Shown: positions 26,383-37,864 of the stretch, in pieces
Numbering within the stretch: position 1 is the stretch's first letter
Layout of the letters: every line of letters starts with the position of its first letter
Assembly (NCBI RefSeq): GCF_009696075.1
Contig: NZ_VUMR01000009.1
Span: 1 to 50,466, forward strand
Direction of reading: 5' to 3'
DNA from: Holdemanella porci
Lineage (GTDB): Bacteria; Bacillota_I; Bacilli_A; Erysipelotrichales; Erysipelotrichaceae
DNA: 50,466 bases
Notes under the pieces: model-generated
Seen by the model: only the letters and a program-made list of their open reading frames with translations
Told to the model about the DNA's origin: nothing
Database searches by the model: none
Program-made: the position numbers and the translations under genes

Positions 26383-26445
26383 ACGTAAAAACAACTTATG
26401 AATTATCATAAAAGTCTACGCAGAATATTTCCAGTAGGCTCTATT
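26382..26445 (+). repeat. Degenerate copy of the GNAT gene 3' end
   Basis: This stretch resembles 26041-26104, the last codons and terminator of the GNAT gene: AACGTAAAAACAACTTATGA versus AACGCAAAAACAGCTTATGA, ending TTTCCAGTAGGCT in both. About three-quarters of positions match by eye, with one gap. Confidence 0.55.
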
Positions 26446-26452
26446 TACTAAT

Positions 26453-27158
26453 TCATGAAACAAAACTTCTGCCAGCTTTTACTCCATTCAATAAAATATG
26501 ATCGTCTTCTGGAATCCAATGGTGATCTTCAACAGTTGGAAGTCCATCATGTACTGGCCATGATCCATGTGTATTGTCTTCATTACTAGAAATAAAGACA
26601 GCACTAGGAATACCCAAAGTTGCCAATTCTTTATTGATGGAGCGAATACTTTCTAAGTCGGATGCCGTATAGCGTTCTGGATAGAAATTGTGGCAAGTTG
26701 AGAAATTCTTTGGATTTGCCCCATTTTCTAAAGCCATACGAATAGCTTGAATCATACAACTTGATAATTCGATTGTAATGTTATAAGGGTTGTTGATTAA
26801 AGTCACATCTCTTTGATCAAAATATGGTAGGTCCATACGAATGATATTTATTTCCATTTCTTTAAAGATGGAGATATCACTTTCGCTAGCACCCATTTTC
26901 TTAAAGAATGCGGTGTTACAGTCACCAGATACCTTCACTCCATGTTTATGTGCTAAATCACAAAAGTTTTTAAAATAATCAAACACTTCTTCTTTTGTGC
27001 CCGGAACACTAAACATACTTGTAAAGATTTTTGTGAAGCCATAATGGCTTGCCATTGTTAGATAGCCTTCAATTTCCTTCATGGTTTCTTGTTCCGAATA
27101 TAAAGAAACTCCTAAAATTGGTTTTTTTAACTGGTTTTGTTTCACCTAAAAATCCCAT
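26453..27158 (-). pseudogene. DUF871/MupG-like (6-phospho-N-acetylmuramidase family), frameshifted and truncated
   Basis: The body matches the N-terminal TIM-barrel of DUF871/MupG: ILGVSLYSEQETMKEIEGYL, FTKIFTSMFSVPG, VSGDCNTAFFKKMG, IIRMDLPYFDQRDVTLINNP and FSTCHNFYPERYTASDLESI. Known MupG cleaves MurNAc-6-phosphate ethers/glycosides in peptidoglycan recycling. A good ribosome site (AAAGGAGA) points to an ATG at 27158, reading MGFLGETKPVKK, but the body is in another frame; they join across a run of seven A (27122-27128). The frame also ends about 130 residues short of the usual length of about 360. It lies 17 nt after the bile salt hydrolase gene. Confidence 0.75.
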
Positions 27159-27175
27159 TATTTTCTCCTTTTAAA

Positions 27176-28126
27176 CTAATTTTGCATGTGAACCATTTCT
27201 TCTTCAATCGTTGGATAAGAAATAAGTGTTTCACCATCTAAATCCTCATTAAACATATTCACACCACTGATCTGACGATTATTGTATGTCGTATAATAGT
27301 AAATTCCATTTCTTAAGTCGCAACAAGACGTATAAATTGTATATTCATACTTTCCTGGTTCCACTTCACAAAGACCTTTTTGTTGTTCCACACTACCAAT
27401 AATGTGGAAATATTGGCTTAAATCATTCTTATCACTCGTCGCATTGGCTCTTGTATAGGCAACACGCACAAATCTTGATCCACTCGATAAATCACCCGGA
27501 AGTCCCATAGCTCCAAAACCACGTGAATAAGCAGTTAAATCCAATCCAAAGTTATTTTCAGGCTGTTTGTTTGATAAATACATATAGTCATTCAAACGGA
27601 ACAACTGCATAGGTAATGGCGGATTGTTTGTCAAAACATGCGTAGGATTATCATATACATGCATACCATCTTCCATACACTCCACGACAATGCTTTCATT
27701 TTCATCACTGATCATATAGTGTAATTCAGCTACTGGGAAGTGTTCATTAAATGGTGTGGCACAAACATTTGTATTTTCTAATACGACTCTTGCCTCTTTG
27801 ACACTTGCACATTGCGATAAGATCCAAGAAATAAATTCAAAGGCAGCCACATTGTTTTTACCTTCTTTTGCTTCATAAAACTTTGCATTCCCAACAAAGT
27901 TTAATCCAGCCATTCCCAAGCCTTTCTCATTCATGGCATCATAATATAATGGATACTCTTCAAATACATGGGCCATTCCAATCAGAGCATAATGACTTTC
28001 ATGTTTATCTAAATGTCTAAAATGAAAATCATAATTGCGTGGCGTAACAGCTACTCGTTCTCCATATGAAAATTCATAATCTAAATTCCTTCCAAAAAAC
28101 TGATTAAAGCTTAATGCGGTACACAT
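27176..28126 (-). CDS. Choloylglycine hydrolase family protein (bile salt hydrolase-like)
   Basis: The 316-residue protein starts Met-Cys: after Met removal, Cys becomes the N-terminal nucleophile (MCTALSF). FFGRNLDYE supplies the active-site Arg and Asp; NEKGLGMAGLNF (about residues 69-80), VLTNNPPLP and FGAMGLPGDLSSGSRFVR (Arg about 225) match bile salt hydrolases closely, and the C-terminal YTSCCDLRNGIYYYTTYNN is typical of the clostridial branch. It deconjugates glycine- or taurine-bile acids; penicillin V acylase is the alternative. The start is placed at the MCT codon, with GGAGAT 7 nt upstream; a frame to 28135 would block the nucleophile. Confidence 0.9.
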   Translation of the reverse strand: MCTALSFNQFFGRNLDYEFSYGERVAVTPRNYDFHFRHLDKHESHYALIGMAHVFEEYPLYYDAMNEKGLGMAGLNFVGNAKFYEAKEGKNNVAAFEFISWILSQCASVKEARVVLENTNVCATPFNEHFPVAELHYMISDENESIVVECMEDGMHVYDNPTHVLTNNPPLPMQLFRLNDYMYLSNKQPENNFGLDLTAYSRGFGAMGLPGDLSSGSRFVRVAYTRANATSDKNDLSQYFHIIGSVEQQKGLCEVEPGKYEYTIYTSCCDLRNGIYYYTTYNNRQISGVNMFNEDLDGETLISYPTIEEEMVHMQN

Positions 28127-28213
28127 TAAAATCATCTCCTTCTACTTAATAGCTTAACACAAACCACAAAAAGATTACACACATAATAATGTACAAATCA
28201 AAATATGTGTTCA

Positions 28214-28242
28214 TTGCGTGACATTCAAAAAAACTATATATT
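28214..28242 (+). promoter_or_regulatory. Promoter of small RNA candidate B
   Basis: -35 TTGCGT (28214-28219), 17-nt spacer, -10 TATATT (28237-28242), with a predicted start near 28249. Confidence 0.5.
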
Positions 28243-28248
28243 TTAAGT

Positions 28249-28384
28249 GTCATAAGAAATGCCTTATCTTATGATTAACCCTTTGGAAAATTATTCAACC
28301 CTATAAACTCAAGATACATTTTTATCTTAATAATTTTCCTCTCCCTAAAGCAATGTCAAGCCCGGACATTGCTTTTTATTTTAC
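28249..28384 (+). ncRNA. Candidate small RNA B: two hairpins, C/U-rich tract, terminator
   Basis: This lies between the minus-strand hydrolase and chromate transporter genes and points the other way. Hairpin 1 pairs CATAAG (28251-28256) with CTTATG (28268-28273). Hairpin 2 pairs AAAATTATT (28287-28295) with AATAATTTT (28329-28337), with an inner AAGATA/TATCTT stem. The unpaired tract CCTCTCCCT (28338-28346) follows, then terminator AAGCAATGTC (28348-28357)/GACATTGCTT (28365-28374) with TTTTTATTTT. No ORF or ribosome site is visible. It shares the TGCCTTA string and the CTCTCCC tract with candidate A. About 136 nt. Confidence 0.65.
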
Positions 28385-28390
28385 CTAAAA

Positions 28391-28418
28391 GAAAAAAGCC
28401 ATAAGTTTCCCTATGACT
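28391..28418 (-). terminator. Terminator of the chromate transporter pair
   Basis: On the minus strand AGTCATA pairs with TATGGCT (one wobble) and runs into TTTTTTC, just after the stop codon. Confidence 0.5.
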
Positions 28419-28966
28419 TAAAATGCGAATACAATTCCTACAACCGCACTAGCTACAATAAACCAGATTGGATGTAATTTAGGTTTATACTTACTCAATG
28501 CCAACAATACGAATAGACAAATAAATTGCTTCCAATGAAATGTTGAGAAAGTATAATCACCAAATAAAGTTGTCACCAAAATATCAATGGTAGCCACGGC
28601 AATAAAAGCAACTACGGCAGGTTTTAATCCGGCAAAGATTTGTTGAACAAGCTTCGCCTCTTTAAATTTCTCTAAGAAATTGGCAATGATACAAATAATA
28701 ATCAGACTTGGTAAAACCAAACCGAGTGTTACCACAATCGAACCTAATACACCATATTGACTAAAACCTACATAACTAGCCATATTGACACCCATTGGAC
28801 CTGGTGTAGATTCACTAACCGCAATCATTGTGGATAGATCACTCATAGTATACCAGCCATAACGAACCCCAATCTCTCTTAAAAAAGGAATGGTCGCTAG
28901 ACCTCCTCCTACCGCAAATAGGCCTGTTTTAAAAAATTCTAAAAACATCAACAACAATTTAGGCAT
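28418..28966 (-). CDS. Chromate transporter (CHR) half-protein, second gene
   Basis: The 182-residue membrane protein is a single CHR domain: FLEFFKTGLFAVGGGLATIPFL (about residues 8-29) and SESTPGPMGVNMASYVG (about 51-67) carry the family FxxGGG and PGP motifs. Short-chain CHR proteins work as pairs; this one overlaps its partner by 8 nt. Family members export chromate or handle other anions. The natural substrate in gut bacteria is unclear. Confidence 0.9.
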   Translation of the reverse strand: MPKLLLMFLEFFKTGLFAVGGGLATIPFLREIGVRYGWYTMSDLSTMIAVSESTPGPMGVNMASYVGFSQYGVLGSIVVTLGLVLPSLIIICIIANFLEKFKEAKLVQQIFAGLKPAVVAFIAVATIDILVTTLFGDYTFSTFHWKQFICLFVLLALSKYKPKLHPIWFIVASAVVGIVFAF

Positions 28967-29507
28967 TTTTCTTTAACCACCCTATTCTAGAAAAGACAAC
29001 ACCCGCAATACCAGCACCAATCACAAGTAACACCGTAGATACTTTAGTAAACATCGCAAAAATAAGAGCTACCGCAAAAATCAAGAAACCAATCTTATTT
29101 TTAATATTGCCCTTCCCTAATTTTAATACGGCATTGATCATCAACATACATACAGCTACACGAATTCCATTTAGGGCATGTTGAACAATGGCTAAACTTG
29201 AAAAGTTTGTGATCAAACCTGCAATTATACTAATAATGATGATGGATGGAGTAACTACACCTAGAGTAGCGGCGATAGCTCCTGGAACTCCGGCTTGATA
29301 GTATCCAATAAAAGTGGATGTATTGACCGCAATAACACCGGGTGTACATTGACCAATCGCATAATAGTCCATGACTTCATCTTCTGTAGCCCAATGATAT
29401 TTTTCAATCACTTCCTTTTGAATCATTGGCAACATGGCATATCCACCACCAAAAGTAAATAGACCCATCTTAAACCAAGAAACATATAATTGAATGAGTT
29501 TCTTCAT
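28959..29507 (-). CDS. Chromate transporter (CHR) half-protein, first gene
   Basis: The 182-residue partner has VSWFKMGLFTFGGGYAMLPMI (about residues 9-29) and GQCTPGVIAVNTSTFIGY (about 52-69), the same two motifs as its neighbour. Two tandem short genes replace the single long ChrA. It overlaps the second gene by 8 nt. The HAD phosphatase gene upstream ends 1 nt before its start, so three genes form one unit. Confidence 0.9.
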   Translation of the reverse strand: MKKLIQLYVSWFKMGLFTFGGGYAMLPMIQKEVIEKYHWATEDEVMDYYAIGQCTPGVIAVNTSTFIGYYQAGVPGAIAATLGVVTPSIIIISIIAGLITNFSSLAIVQHALNGIRVAVCMLMINAVLKLGKGNIKNKIGFLIFAVALIFAMFTKVSTVLLVIGAGIAGVVFSRIGWLKKNA

Positions 29508-29508
29508 T

Positions 29509-30327
29509 TTACTCTCCTTTTAATACAAATTTTTCAATGACTTCACAAACAGCTCCTTCTTCACAAGTAGCCGTTGTGATATAGTCGCAATCCGGCTTGA
29601 TACCAGGTGCAGCATTTTGTACTCCCACACCTAAACCAGCATCCTTGATCATAGATAAATCGTTATAGTTATCCCCAATCGCAATCGTATCCTGAATGTC
29701 AATATGTAACAGATCGGCTAGTTTTTTTAGTCCAGCCCCCTTATTTACACCCTTATGGTTAAATTCAATGTAACGATTACTTGAATATGAAACATCCATA
29801 TCAAATGTAATATCCTTTAGATCACGATCAATATTTTGAAGATAGTCAAAATCCGTATTTGTATATAATACTTTTACAATTTCCTGCCCCTTTAAAAAAT
29901 CCAAATTTTGATCAAATACCTCAATCATTTCCTGACGATTCTGCACATATCTTTTTTCATCTTCCGTTAAATTATATGCATATACTGCATCAGGCGTATA
30001 TACATGAATGACTACATCATACTTTAATCCGCGCTTATATAATTCTTCAGCTTTCTCAAAAGAAATACCTTCAAAATGCAAAAGTCGATTGTCTTTATTT
30101 TCCGTAATAGCCCCACCATTATATGAAATCACATATTGATTGGCTTCATCAAAAAGATCCAATTCCTTTAATGTACCCTGAACTGTGTTATAGCCTCTTC
30201 CTGTAGCCAACACAAATTTAACACCTAAATCTTTCAATTTCTTAATGGCCTCAATATCTCTAGAATCAATTGTTCGATCGGGTTTGATCAAAGTTTCATC
30301 TAAATCACACGCAATTAACTTATACAT
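29509..30327 (-). CDS. Cof-type HAD-IIB family phosphatase
   Basis: The 272-residue protein opens with LIACDLDETLIKPD (nucleophile Asp in DLDET), then LATGRGYNTV (motif II), the cap domain, and ends with KGAGLKKLADLL and IAIGDNYNDLSMI (motif IV, about residues 215-227). Such enzymes dephosphorylate sugar phosphates, PLP or flavin intermediates. The start is at MYKLIACD, with GGGAGGG about 9 nt upstream; the frame runs to 30369 without one. Followed 1 nt later by the chromate transporter pair. Confidence 0.9.
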   Translation of the reverse strand: MYKLIACDLDETLIKPDRTIDSRDIEAIKKLKDLGVKFVLATGRGYNTVQGTLKELDLFDEANQYVISYNGGAITENKDNRLLHFEGISFEKAEELYKRGLKYDVVIHVYTPDAVYAYNLTEDEKRYVQNRQEMIEVFDQNLDFLKGQEIVKVLYTNTDFDYLQNIDRDLKDITFDMDVSYSSNRYIEFNHKGVNKGAGLKKLADLLHIDIQDTIAIGDNYNDLSMIKDAGLGVGVQNAAPGIKPDCDYITTATCEEGAVCEVIEKFVLKGE

Positions 30328-30376
30328 AAGTAAACACCCTCCCTTAGATATGGAAAAATTATAAACCATATGTTTT

Positions 30377-30404
30377 CAAAAAAAAAGTAGCATTAAAGCT
30401 ACTT
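30377..30404 (-). terminator. Terminator of the feoAB gene
   Basis: On the minus strand AGTAGC-TTTAAT-GCTACT followed by eight T. Confidence 0.75.
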
Positions 30405-32739
30405 ATAATACAGAGCCAATCACATGAACTACAAAAGCTAAAATCCATGCAAGTACACATTGCCATGCAACTACACCGATTGCCCATCTTGCGCCTAGTT
30501 CTCGTTTAATAGATGCGATAGCCGCCACACATGGTGAATAAATCAAGCAGAATACAAGTAAAGAAGCAGCTGATAGTGTAGTTAATGCACTATGTAAACC
30601 ACCTACAAATAATACTTGTAGTGTAGAAACAACACTTTCCTTAGCCATAAATCCACTAATTAAAGATGTCACAATACGCCAATCTTGAAGTCCTAATGGT
30701 GCAAATATAGGAGCAATCCATCCGGCTACCATTGCCAAAATACTTTGGCTTGAATCTTTGACCATATCGAATTGTAGATTAAAGCTTTGTAGGAACCACA
30801 CAAGTACAGTTGCCACAAAAATAACTGTAAAGGCTTTTTGTAAGAAATCCTTCGCCTTTTCCCACAGCAATTGACTCACATTCTTTAATCCAGGCAACCG
30901 ATAGTTTGGAAGTTCCATCACAAATGGAACAGCTTCACCTTTAAATAAAGTATTTTTAAATAAGTATGCGATTAAAATACCTACGACAATGCCCAAAACA
31001 TAAAGTCCTGTCATAACTAGGCCGCCTTGTTTTGGAAAGAATGCATTCACAAAGAAGGCATAAATAGGTAATTTTGCGGTACAAGACATAAATGGCGTCA
31101 ATAAAATCGTCATCTTACGATCTCTTTCACTTGGTAAAGTACGTGTCGACATAACGGCTGGTACCGTACAACCAAATCCAATCAATAAAGGAACGATACT
31201 TCTTCCTGACAGCCCAATCTTTCTTAATAGTTTATCCATAAAGAAGGCTACACGCGCAATATATCCACTATCTTCCATCATAGATAAAAAGAAGAATAGT
31301 GTCACAATGATTGGTAAGAAAGATAAGACAGAACCAACACCTGCAAAGATACCATCAATCACCAAACTATGTACAGCATAGCTTACGTGAGCACTTGTCA
31401 TCCATGCATCCACTACTTGTGTGATCCAATCAATACCTAGTTCTAATAAGCCTTGAAGCCATGCACCAACCACATTAAATGTTAGATAGAATACAAGCAG
31501 CATTATTCCAATAAACATAGGAATTGCGGTATATTTACCCGTTAAAATACGGTCAATTTTTTCACTTCGAACACGCTCTTTACTTTCTTTAGGCTTAACA
31601 ACGGTTTGTTCACAAACCTTTTCAATAAAGGAAAAACGCATATCCGCAATGGCCGCACTATGATCGAGTCCACGCTCTTTTTCCATTTGAAGCACAATGT
31701 GCTCAATCATTTCTTTTTCGTTATCATCTAAATCCAAACGATCAAGAATCAAATTATCGCCTTCAATAATCTTACTGGCCGCAAACCGCAAAGGAATATC
31801 TACCTTTTTGGCATGATCTTCAATCAAATGACAGATGGAGTGAATACAACGGTGAACAGCTCCACCAAAATCATCTTCTCCACAAAAATCTAAACGGCCT
31901 GGTCTTTCTTGATATTTTGCGATATGAATCGCATGTTCAATCAATTCATCTACACCTTGGTTTTTGGCTGCAGAAATAGGTATAACTGGTACACCAAGCA
32001 TAGTCTCCATACCATTGATATCAATCGAACCTTGATTGTTGGCAACTTCATCCATCATATTAAGTGCAATAACCATCGGAATATTCATTTCTAAAAGTTG
32101 CATAGTCAAATATAGATTTCGCTCAATATTTGTGGCATCTACAATATTAATGATAGCCTTAGGCTTATCATTTAACACAAAATTACGCGATACAATTTCT
32201 TCGCTCGTATAAGGTGACATCGAATAAATACCCGGTAAATCTGTCACCATTGTATTTGGATACCCTTTGATTGGACCATCCTTTCGATCGACGGTTACAC
32301 CCGGAAAATTTCCAACATGTTGATTCGATCCTGTTAATTGATTAAACAAAGTGGTTTTTCCACAGTTTTGATTTCCTACCAAGGCATATGTTAAACAAGT
32401 CCCTTCCGGCAAAGGATGTTCATCTGCCTTTACATGATATTTACCATCTTCACCTAAACCAGGGTGAACGGTGTTATTTATATTTTCTGCACTCTCATGC
32501 TTTCGTGTTCTCTCATCAATTAATTCAACCAATATTTTTTCAGCTTCATCTAAACGAAGCGATAATTCATAACCATGAATCTGTAGTTCCATTGGATCGC
32601 CCATAGGCGCAAACTTTACAACTGTAACCTCGGCTCCAGGTATAACTCCCATATCTAGAAAGTGTTGTCTTAATGCACCCGTTCCTCCAACAGCCTTAAT
32701 CAATGCACTCTGTCCTATTTTTAACTCTTTTAACGTCAT
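30403..32739 (-). CDS. feoB: Ferrous iron transporter, FeoA-FeoB fusion
   Basis: The 778-residue protein joins an N-terminal SH3-like FeoA domain (residues 1-75: LKIGQSALIKAVGG, LRQHFLDMGVIPGAEV) through a linker to FeoB. The FeoB G domain has G1 GNQNCGKTTLFN, switch GNFPGVTVDRKDG, G3 DLPGIYSMSPYTSEE and G4 NMMD (normally NxxD). The membrane part has two Gate motifs, LPIIVTLFFFLSMMEDSGYI and the GFGCTVPAVMSTRTL segment. It imports Fe2+. AGGGAGG precedes the ATG. A strong promoter and possible metalloregulator site lie upstream. Confidence 0.95.
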   Translation of the reverse strand: MTLKELKIGQSALIKAVGGTGALRQHFLDMGVIPGAEVTVVKFAPMGDPMELQIHGYELSLRLDEAEKILVELIDERTRKHESAENINNTVHPGLGEDGKYHVKADEHPLPEGTCLTYALVGNQNCGKTTLFNQLTGSNQHVGNFPGVTVDRKDGPIKGYPNTMVTDLPGIYSMSPYTSEEIVSRNFVLNDKPKAIINIVDATNIERNLYLTMQLLEMNIPMVIALNMMDEVANNQGSIDINGMETMLGVPVIPISAAKNQGVDELIEHAIHIAKYQERPGRLDFCGEDDFGGAVHRCIHSICHLIEDHAKKVDIPLRFAASKIIEGDNLILDRLDLDDNEKEMIEHIVLQMEKERGLDHSAAIADMRFSFIEKVCEQTVVKPKESKERVRSEKIDRILTGKYTAIPMFIGIMLLVFYLTFNVVGAWLQGLLELGIDWITQVVDAWMTSAHVSYAVHSLVIDGIFAGVGSVLSFLPIIVTLFFFLSMMEDSGYIARVAFFMDKLLRKIGLSGRSIVPLLIGFGCTVPAVMSTRTLPSERDRKMTILLTPFMSCTAKLPIYAFFVNAFFPKQGGLVMTGLYVLGIVVGILIAYLFKNTLFKGEAVPFVMELPNYRLPGLKNVSQLLWEKAKDFLQKAFTVIFVATVLVWFLQSFNLQFDMVKDSSQSILAMVAGWIAPIFAPLGLQDWRIVTSLISGFMAKESVVSTLQVLFVGGLHSALTTLSAASLLVFCLIYSPCVAAIASIKRELGARWAIGVVAWQCVLAWILAFVVHVIGSVL

Positions 32740-32751
32740 GCATATCCCTCC

Positions 32752-32791
32752 CTAATCAGTCTAATTATATCCACATTATTTGTGTAGTCAA
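32752..32791 (-). promoter_or_regulatory. feoAB promoter with a possible metalloregulator operator
   Basis: On the minus strand the -35 is TTGACT (32791-32786), the spacer 16 nt and the -10 TATAAT (32769-32764). AATTAGA-CT-GATTAG (32767-32752), an imperfect dyad, overlaps the -10 and start and faintly resembles DtxR/IdeR boxes. Confidence 0.45.
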
Positions 32792-32824
32792 TTATCGTAC
32801 ATCATATTATTTTCAATTTCTTCA

Positions 32825-36143
<3,319 letters not shown>

Positions 36144-36230
36144 AATTTCCTCCTGATTTTTGATAAATTTTAAGATTGGTACCATAATCTTTCAATTTCT
36201 AATATATGTAGACTGATTACACAGTTACTA

Positions 36231-36324
36231 CCAAAAATAAAAACCTGAGCATATGAAAAAGACAACGAATCCCTTCGAAATCATTCATAAGCTCAGGTTA
36301 TTGCCTGCCTAACAGTTACAAGCC
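36231..36324 (-). promoter_or_regulatory. RAT antiterminator and overlapping terminator before bglP
   Basis: On the minus strand GGCTTGTAACTGTTAGGCAG and following GCAATAACC (36324-36296) match the ribonucleic antiterminator bound by LicT/BglG proteins. It overlaps a terminator whose arms are AACCTGAGC (36299-36291) and GCTCAGGTT (36250-36242), followed by TTTATTTTT. Without bound LicT the terminator forms and stops bglP expression. Confidence 0.88.
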
Positions 36325-36330
36325 TGAATG

Positions 36331-37173
36331 CTAACTTTTAATTCTAGAACAAACACGATTAATATGTAACATAAAATACGTCATTTCTTCGTTTGTTAAT
36401 TCTATGTCACAGCTCTCTTTAATATACTTCTTTACTTTTAAAGCACAACGATAAGCATCCGGATAACGCTCTTTAATTTGTTGATAAAGAATATCATCTG
36501 TATCTTGATTCAATTCTTTCGCAAACAATCTACGCGCAAAATACCGAATATGTGTAACAAAACGAGTATAATTCAAGGAATTTTCATCCAATTTTATTTG
36601 ATAATGATATTCAACTATGTGCAAAATATCTTCTACCATTTTTGTCACTTTAACTGTTTGTGACATTTCCTCTCCACTTTGTTGTGCATTCACAAAATGC
36701 ATTGCTATATATCCAGCCTCATCTTCGGCCATAATACATCCCGTTTCATATTGAATCATATCTAAAGATTTTAAAGCAGCTTTAAATTCATTTGGATAAA
36801 ACTTTTTCACCTCAAATAATAATGCATTTTTTAAATTCTCATTCTTTTTATAACGACGAACAGCATATGTAATATGGTCAGATAAAGCTAAATATATACT
36901 TGAATCAAATCTTATGCCTAATTCTTTTTGCACCATTTCAACTATTGATACAGTTAATTCGACGTATTGCTGTGGAATTTCATCAAACAATTGAGAAAAC
37001 TTTTCATTTAATTCACTTTTATCAAAAACAAACTTTTTTTGAATCAATGACTCATCAATCAAATCTCCACTCTTTTTTCCAAAAGCGATTCCCTTACCCA
37101 TCACAATGACTTCTTCATCATTGTCATCTAATGCTAAAAGGGCATTGTTATTAAATGCTTTTTTTAATCTCAT
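36331..37173 (-). CDS. licT: BglG/LicT family transcription antiterminator
   Basis: The 280-residue protein has an N-terminal RNA-binding domain (MRLKKAFNNNALLALDDND; KGIAFGKKSGD) and two PRD domains whose phosphorylatable His residues are in LSDHITYAVRR (PRD1), TRFVTHIRYFARRLF and YFMLHINRV (PRD2). PTS phosphorylation tells it whether substrate is present; when active it binds RAT RNA and blocks termination. The gene lies directly upstream of the bglP RAT and has its own RAT upstream, so it regulates itself and the bglP-bglA genes. Confidence 0.95.
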   Translation of the reverse strand: MRLKKAFNNNALLALDDNDEEVIVMGKGIAFGKKSGDLIDESLIQKKFVFDKSELNEKFSQLFDEIPQQYVELTVSIVEMVQKELGIRFDSSIYLALSDHITYAVRRYKKNENLKNALLFEVKKFYPNEFKAALKSLDMIQYETGCIMAEDEAGYIAMHFVNAQQSGEEMSQTVKVTKMVEDILHIVEYHYQIKLDENSLNYTRFVTHIRYFARRLFAKELNQDTDDILYQQIKERYPDAYRCALKVKKYIKESCDIELTNEEMTYFMLHINRVCSRIKS

Positions 37174-37196
37174 TCTCTCACCTGCTTACCAATAAA

Positions 37197-37290
37197 TAAA
37201 AAAACACCTCAATCATATCAAAAAACAAATATCATCCCATATTTATTTATTAATATCATCAAGGTGTTGCCTGCCAACCAGTTACAATCC
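37197..37290 (-). promoter_or_regulatory. RAT antiterminator and terminator before licT
   Basis: On the minus strand GGATTGTAACTGGTTGGCAG plus GCAACACC (37290-37263) is a near-consensus RAT. It overlaps the terminator arm AACACCTT; the other arm GAGGTGTT runs into TTTTTT (37204-37198). This predicts autoregulation. Confidence 0.88.
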
Positions 37291-37294
37291 TCAC

Positions 37295-37308
37295 TGAATG
37301 CGTTTACA
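37295..37308. promoter_or_regulatory. CcpA cre site at the licT promoter
   Basis: On the minus strand TGTAAACGCATTCA matches TGWAANCGNTNWCA at all but one defined position. It lies just downstream of the -10, where CcpA would repress. Confidence 0.6.
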
Positions 37309-37336
37309 TATTAACACGATGTTTTTGTTGTGTCAA
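37308..37336 (-). promoter_or_regulatory. Promoter of licT-bglP-bglA
   Basis: Minus strand TTGACA (37336-37331), 17-nt spacer, TAATAT (37313-37308). Confidence 0.75.
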
Positions 37337-37369
37337 TTAAAAAATACAATAATTTTGCATACAATATAT

Positions 37370-37415
37370 TTGACATATTTTGCTTACTTGTTTACAATTG
37401 AACTGTTCACAAGTA
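37370..37415 (+). promoter_or_regulatory. marR-MATE promoter with palindromic operator
   Basis: -35 TTGACA (37370-37375), 17-nt spacer, -10 TACAAT (37393-37398). TACTTG (37385-37390) and CAAGTA (37410-37415) form an inverted repeat around TTGTTTACAA and TGTTCACAA half-sites. This is a likely site of autorepression by the MarR protein. Confidence 0.6.
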
Positions 37416-37431
37416 AACATTAGGAGGATAT

Positions 37432-37863
37432 ATGTTAACTATAGAAGAATTTTTACGTTTATCCAATCGATTGCGTGAATATTACGGTAAACAAATCAAA
37501 GATCGATTTTCAGAATACACGTTTTCCCCCAACGAAATCTCAATTCTGATTTTACTACAAAACAACACATCCATTACAACAAGCACACAGCTTCGTGTTG
37601 TACTCGGTGTTTCAAAAGCTTTGGTTTCTCGAAGTGTAACAAGTTTGGAACAAAAGGGATTGATCACAATGAAGAAAGTTTCAGAAAATAGAAGGATTTC
37701 TTATATTGAATTAACAGAAGAAGCGATTCCTATATTAGAAAAAATCTCTATTGAGATTGATAAAATCAATCAAGTTTTATTCAAGGATATTCCCACAAAA
37801 GATATTCAATGTATGATTGATACAATGAATAAAATGAATGAAAAAATAGAAGGAGCAAAATAA
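37432..37863 (+). CDS. MarR family transcriptional regulator
   Basis: The 143-residue protein has a MarR winged helix: FSPNEISILILLQNNTSITT, recognition helix LGVSKALVSRSVTSLEQKGL (about residues 61-80), and the wing KKVSENRRISYIELTEEA. MarR repressors usually release DNA on binding a small toxic compound. AGGAGG precedes the ATG. The MATE pump gene begins 1 nt after its stop, so it very likely controls that pump and itself. Confidence 0.92.
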   Translation: MLTIEEFLRLSNRLREYYGKQIKDRFSEYTFSPNEISILILLQNNTSITTSTQLRVVLGVSKALVSRSVTSLEQKGLITMKKVSENRRISYIELTEEAIPILEKISIEIDKINQVLFKDIPTKDIQCMIDTMNKMNEKIEGAK

Positions 37864-37864
37864 T

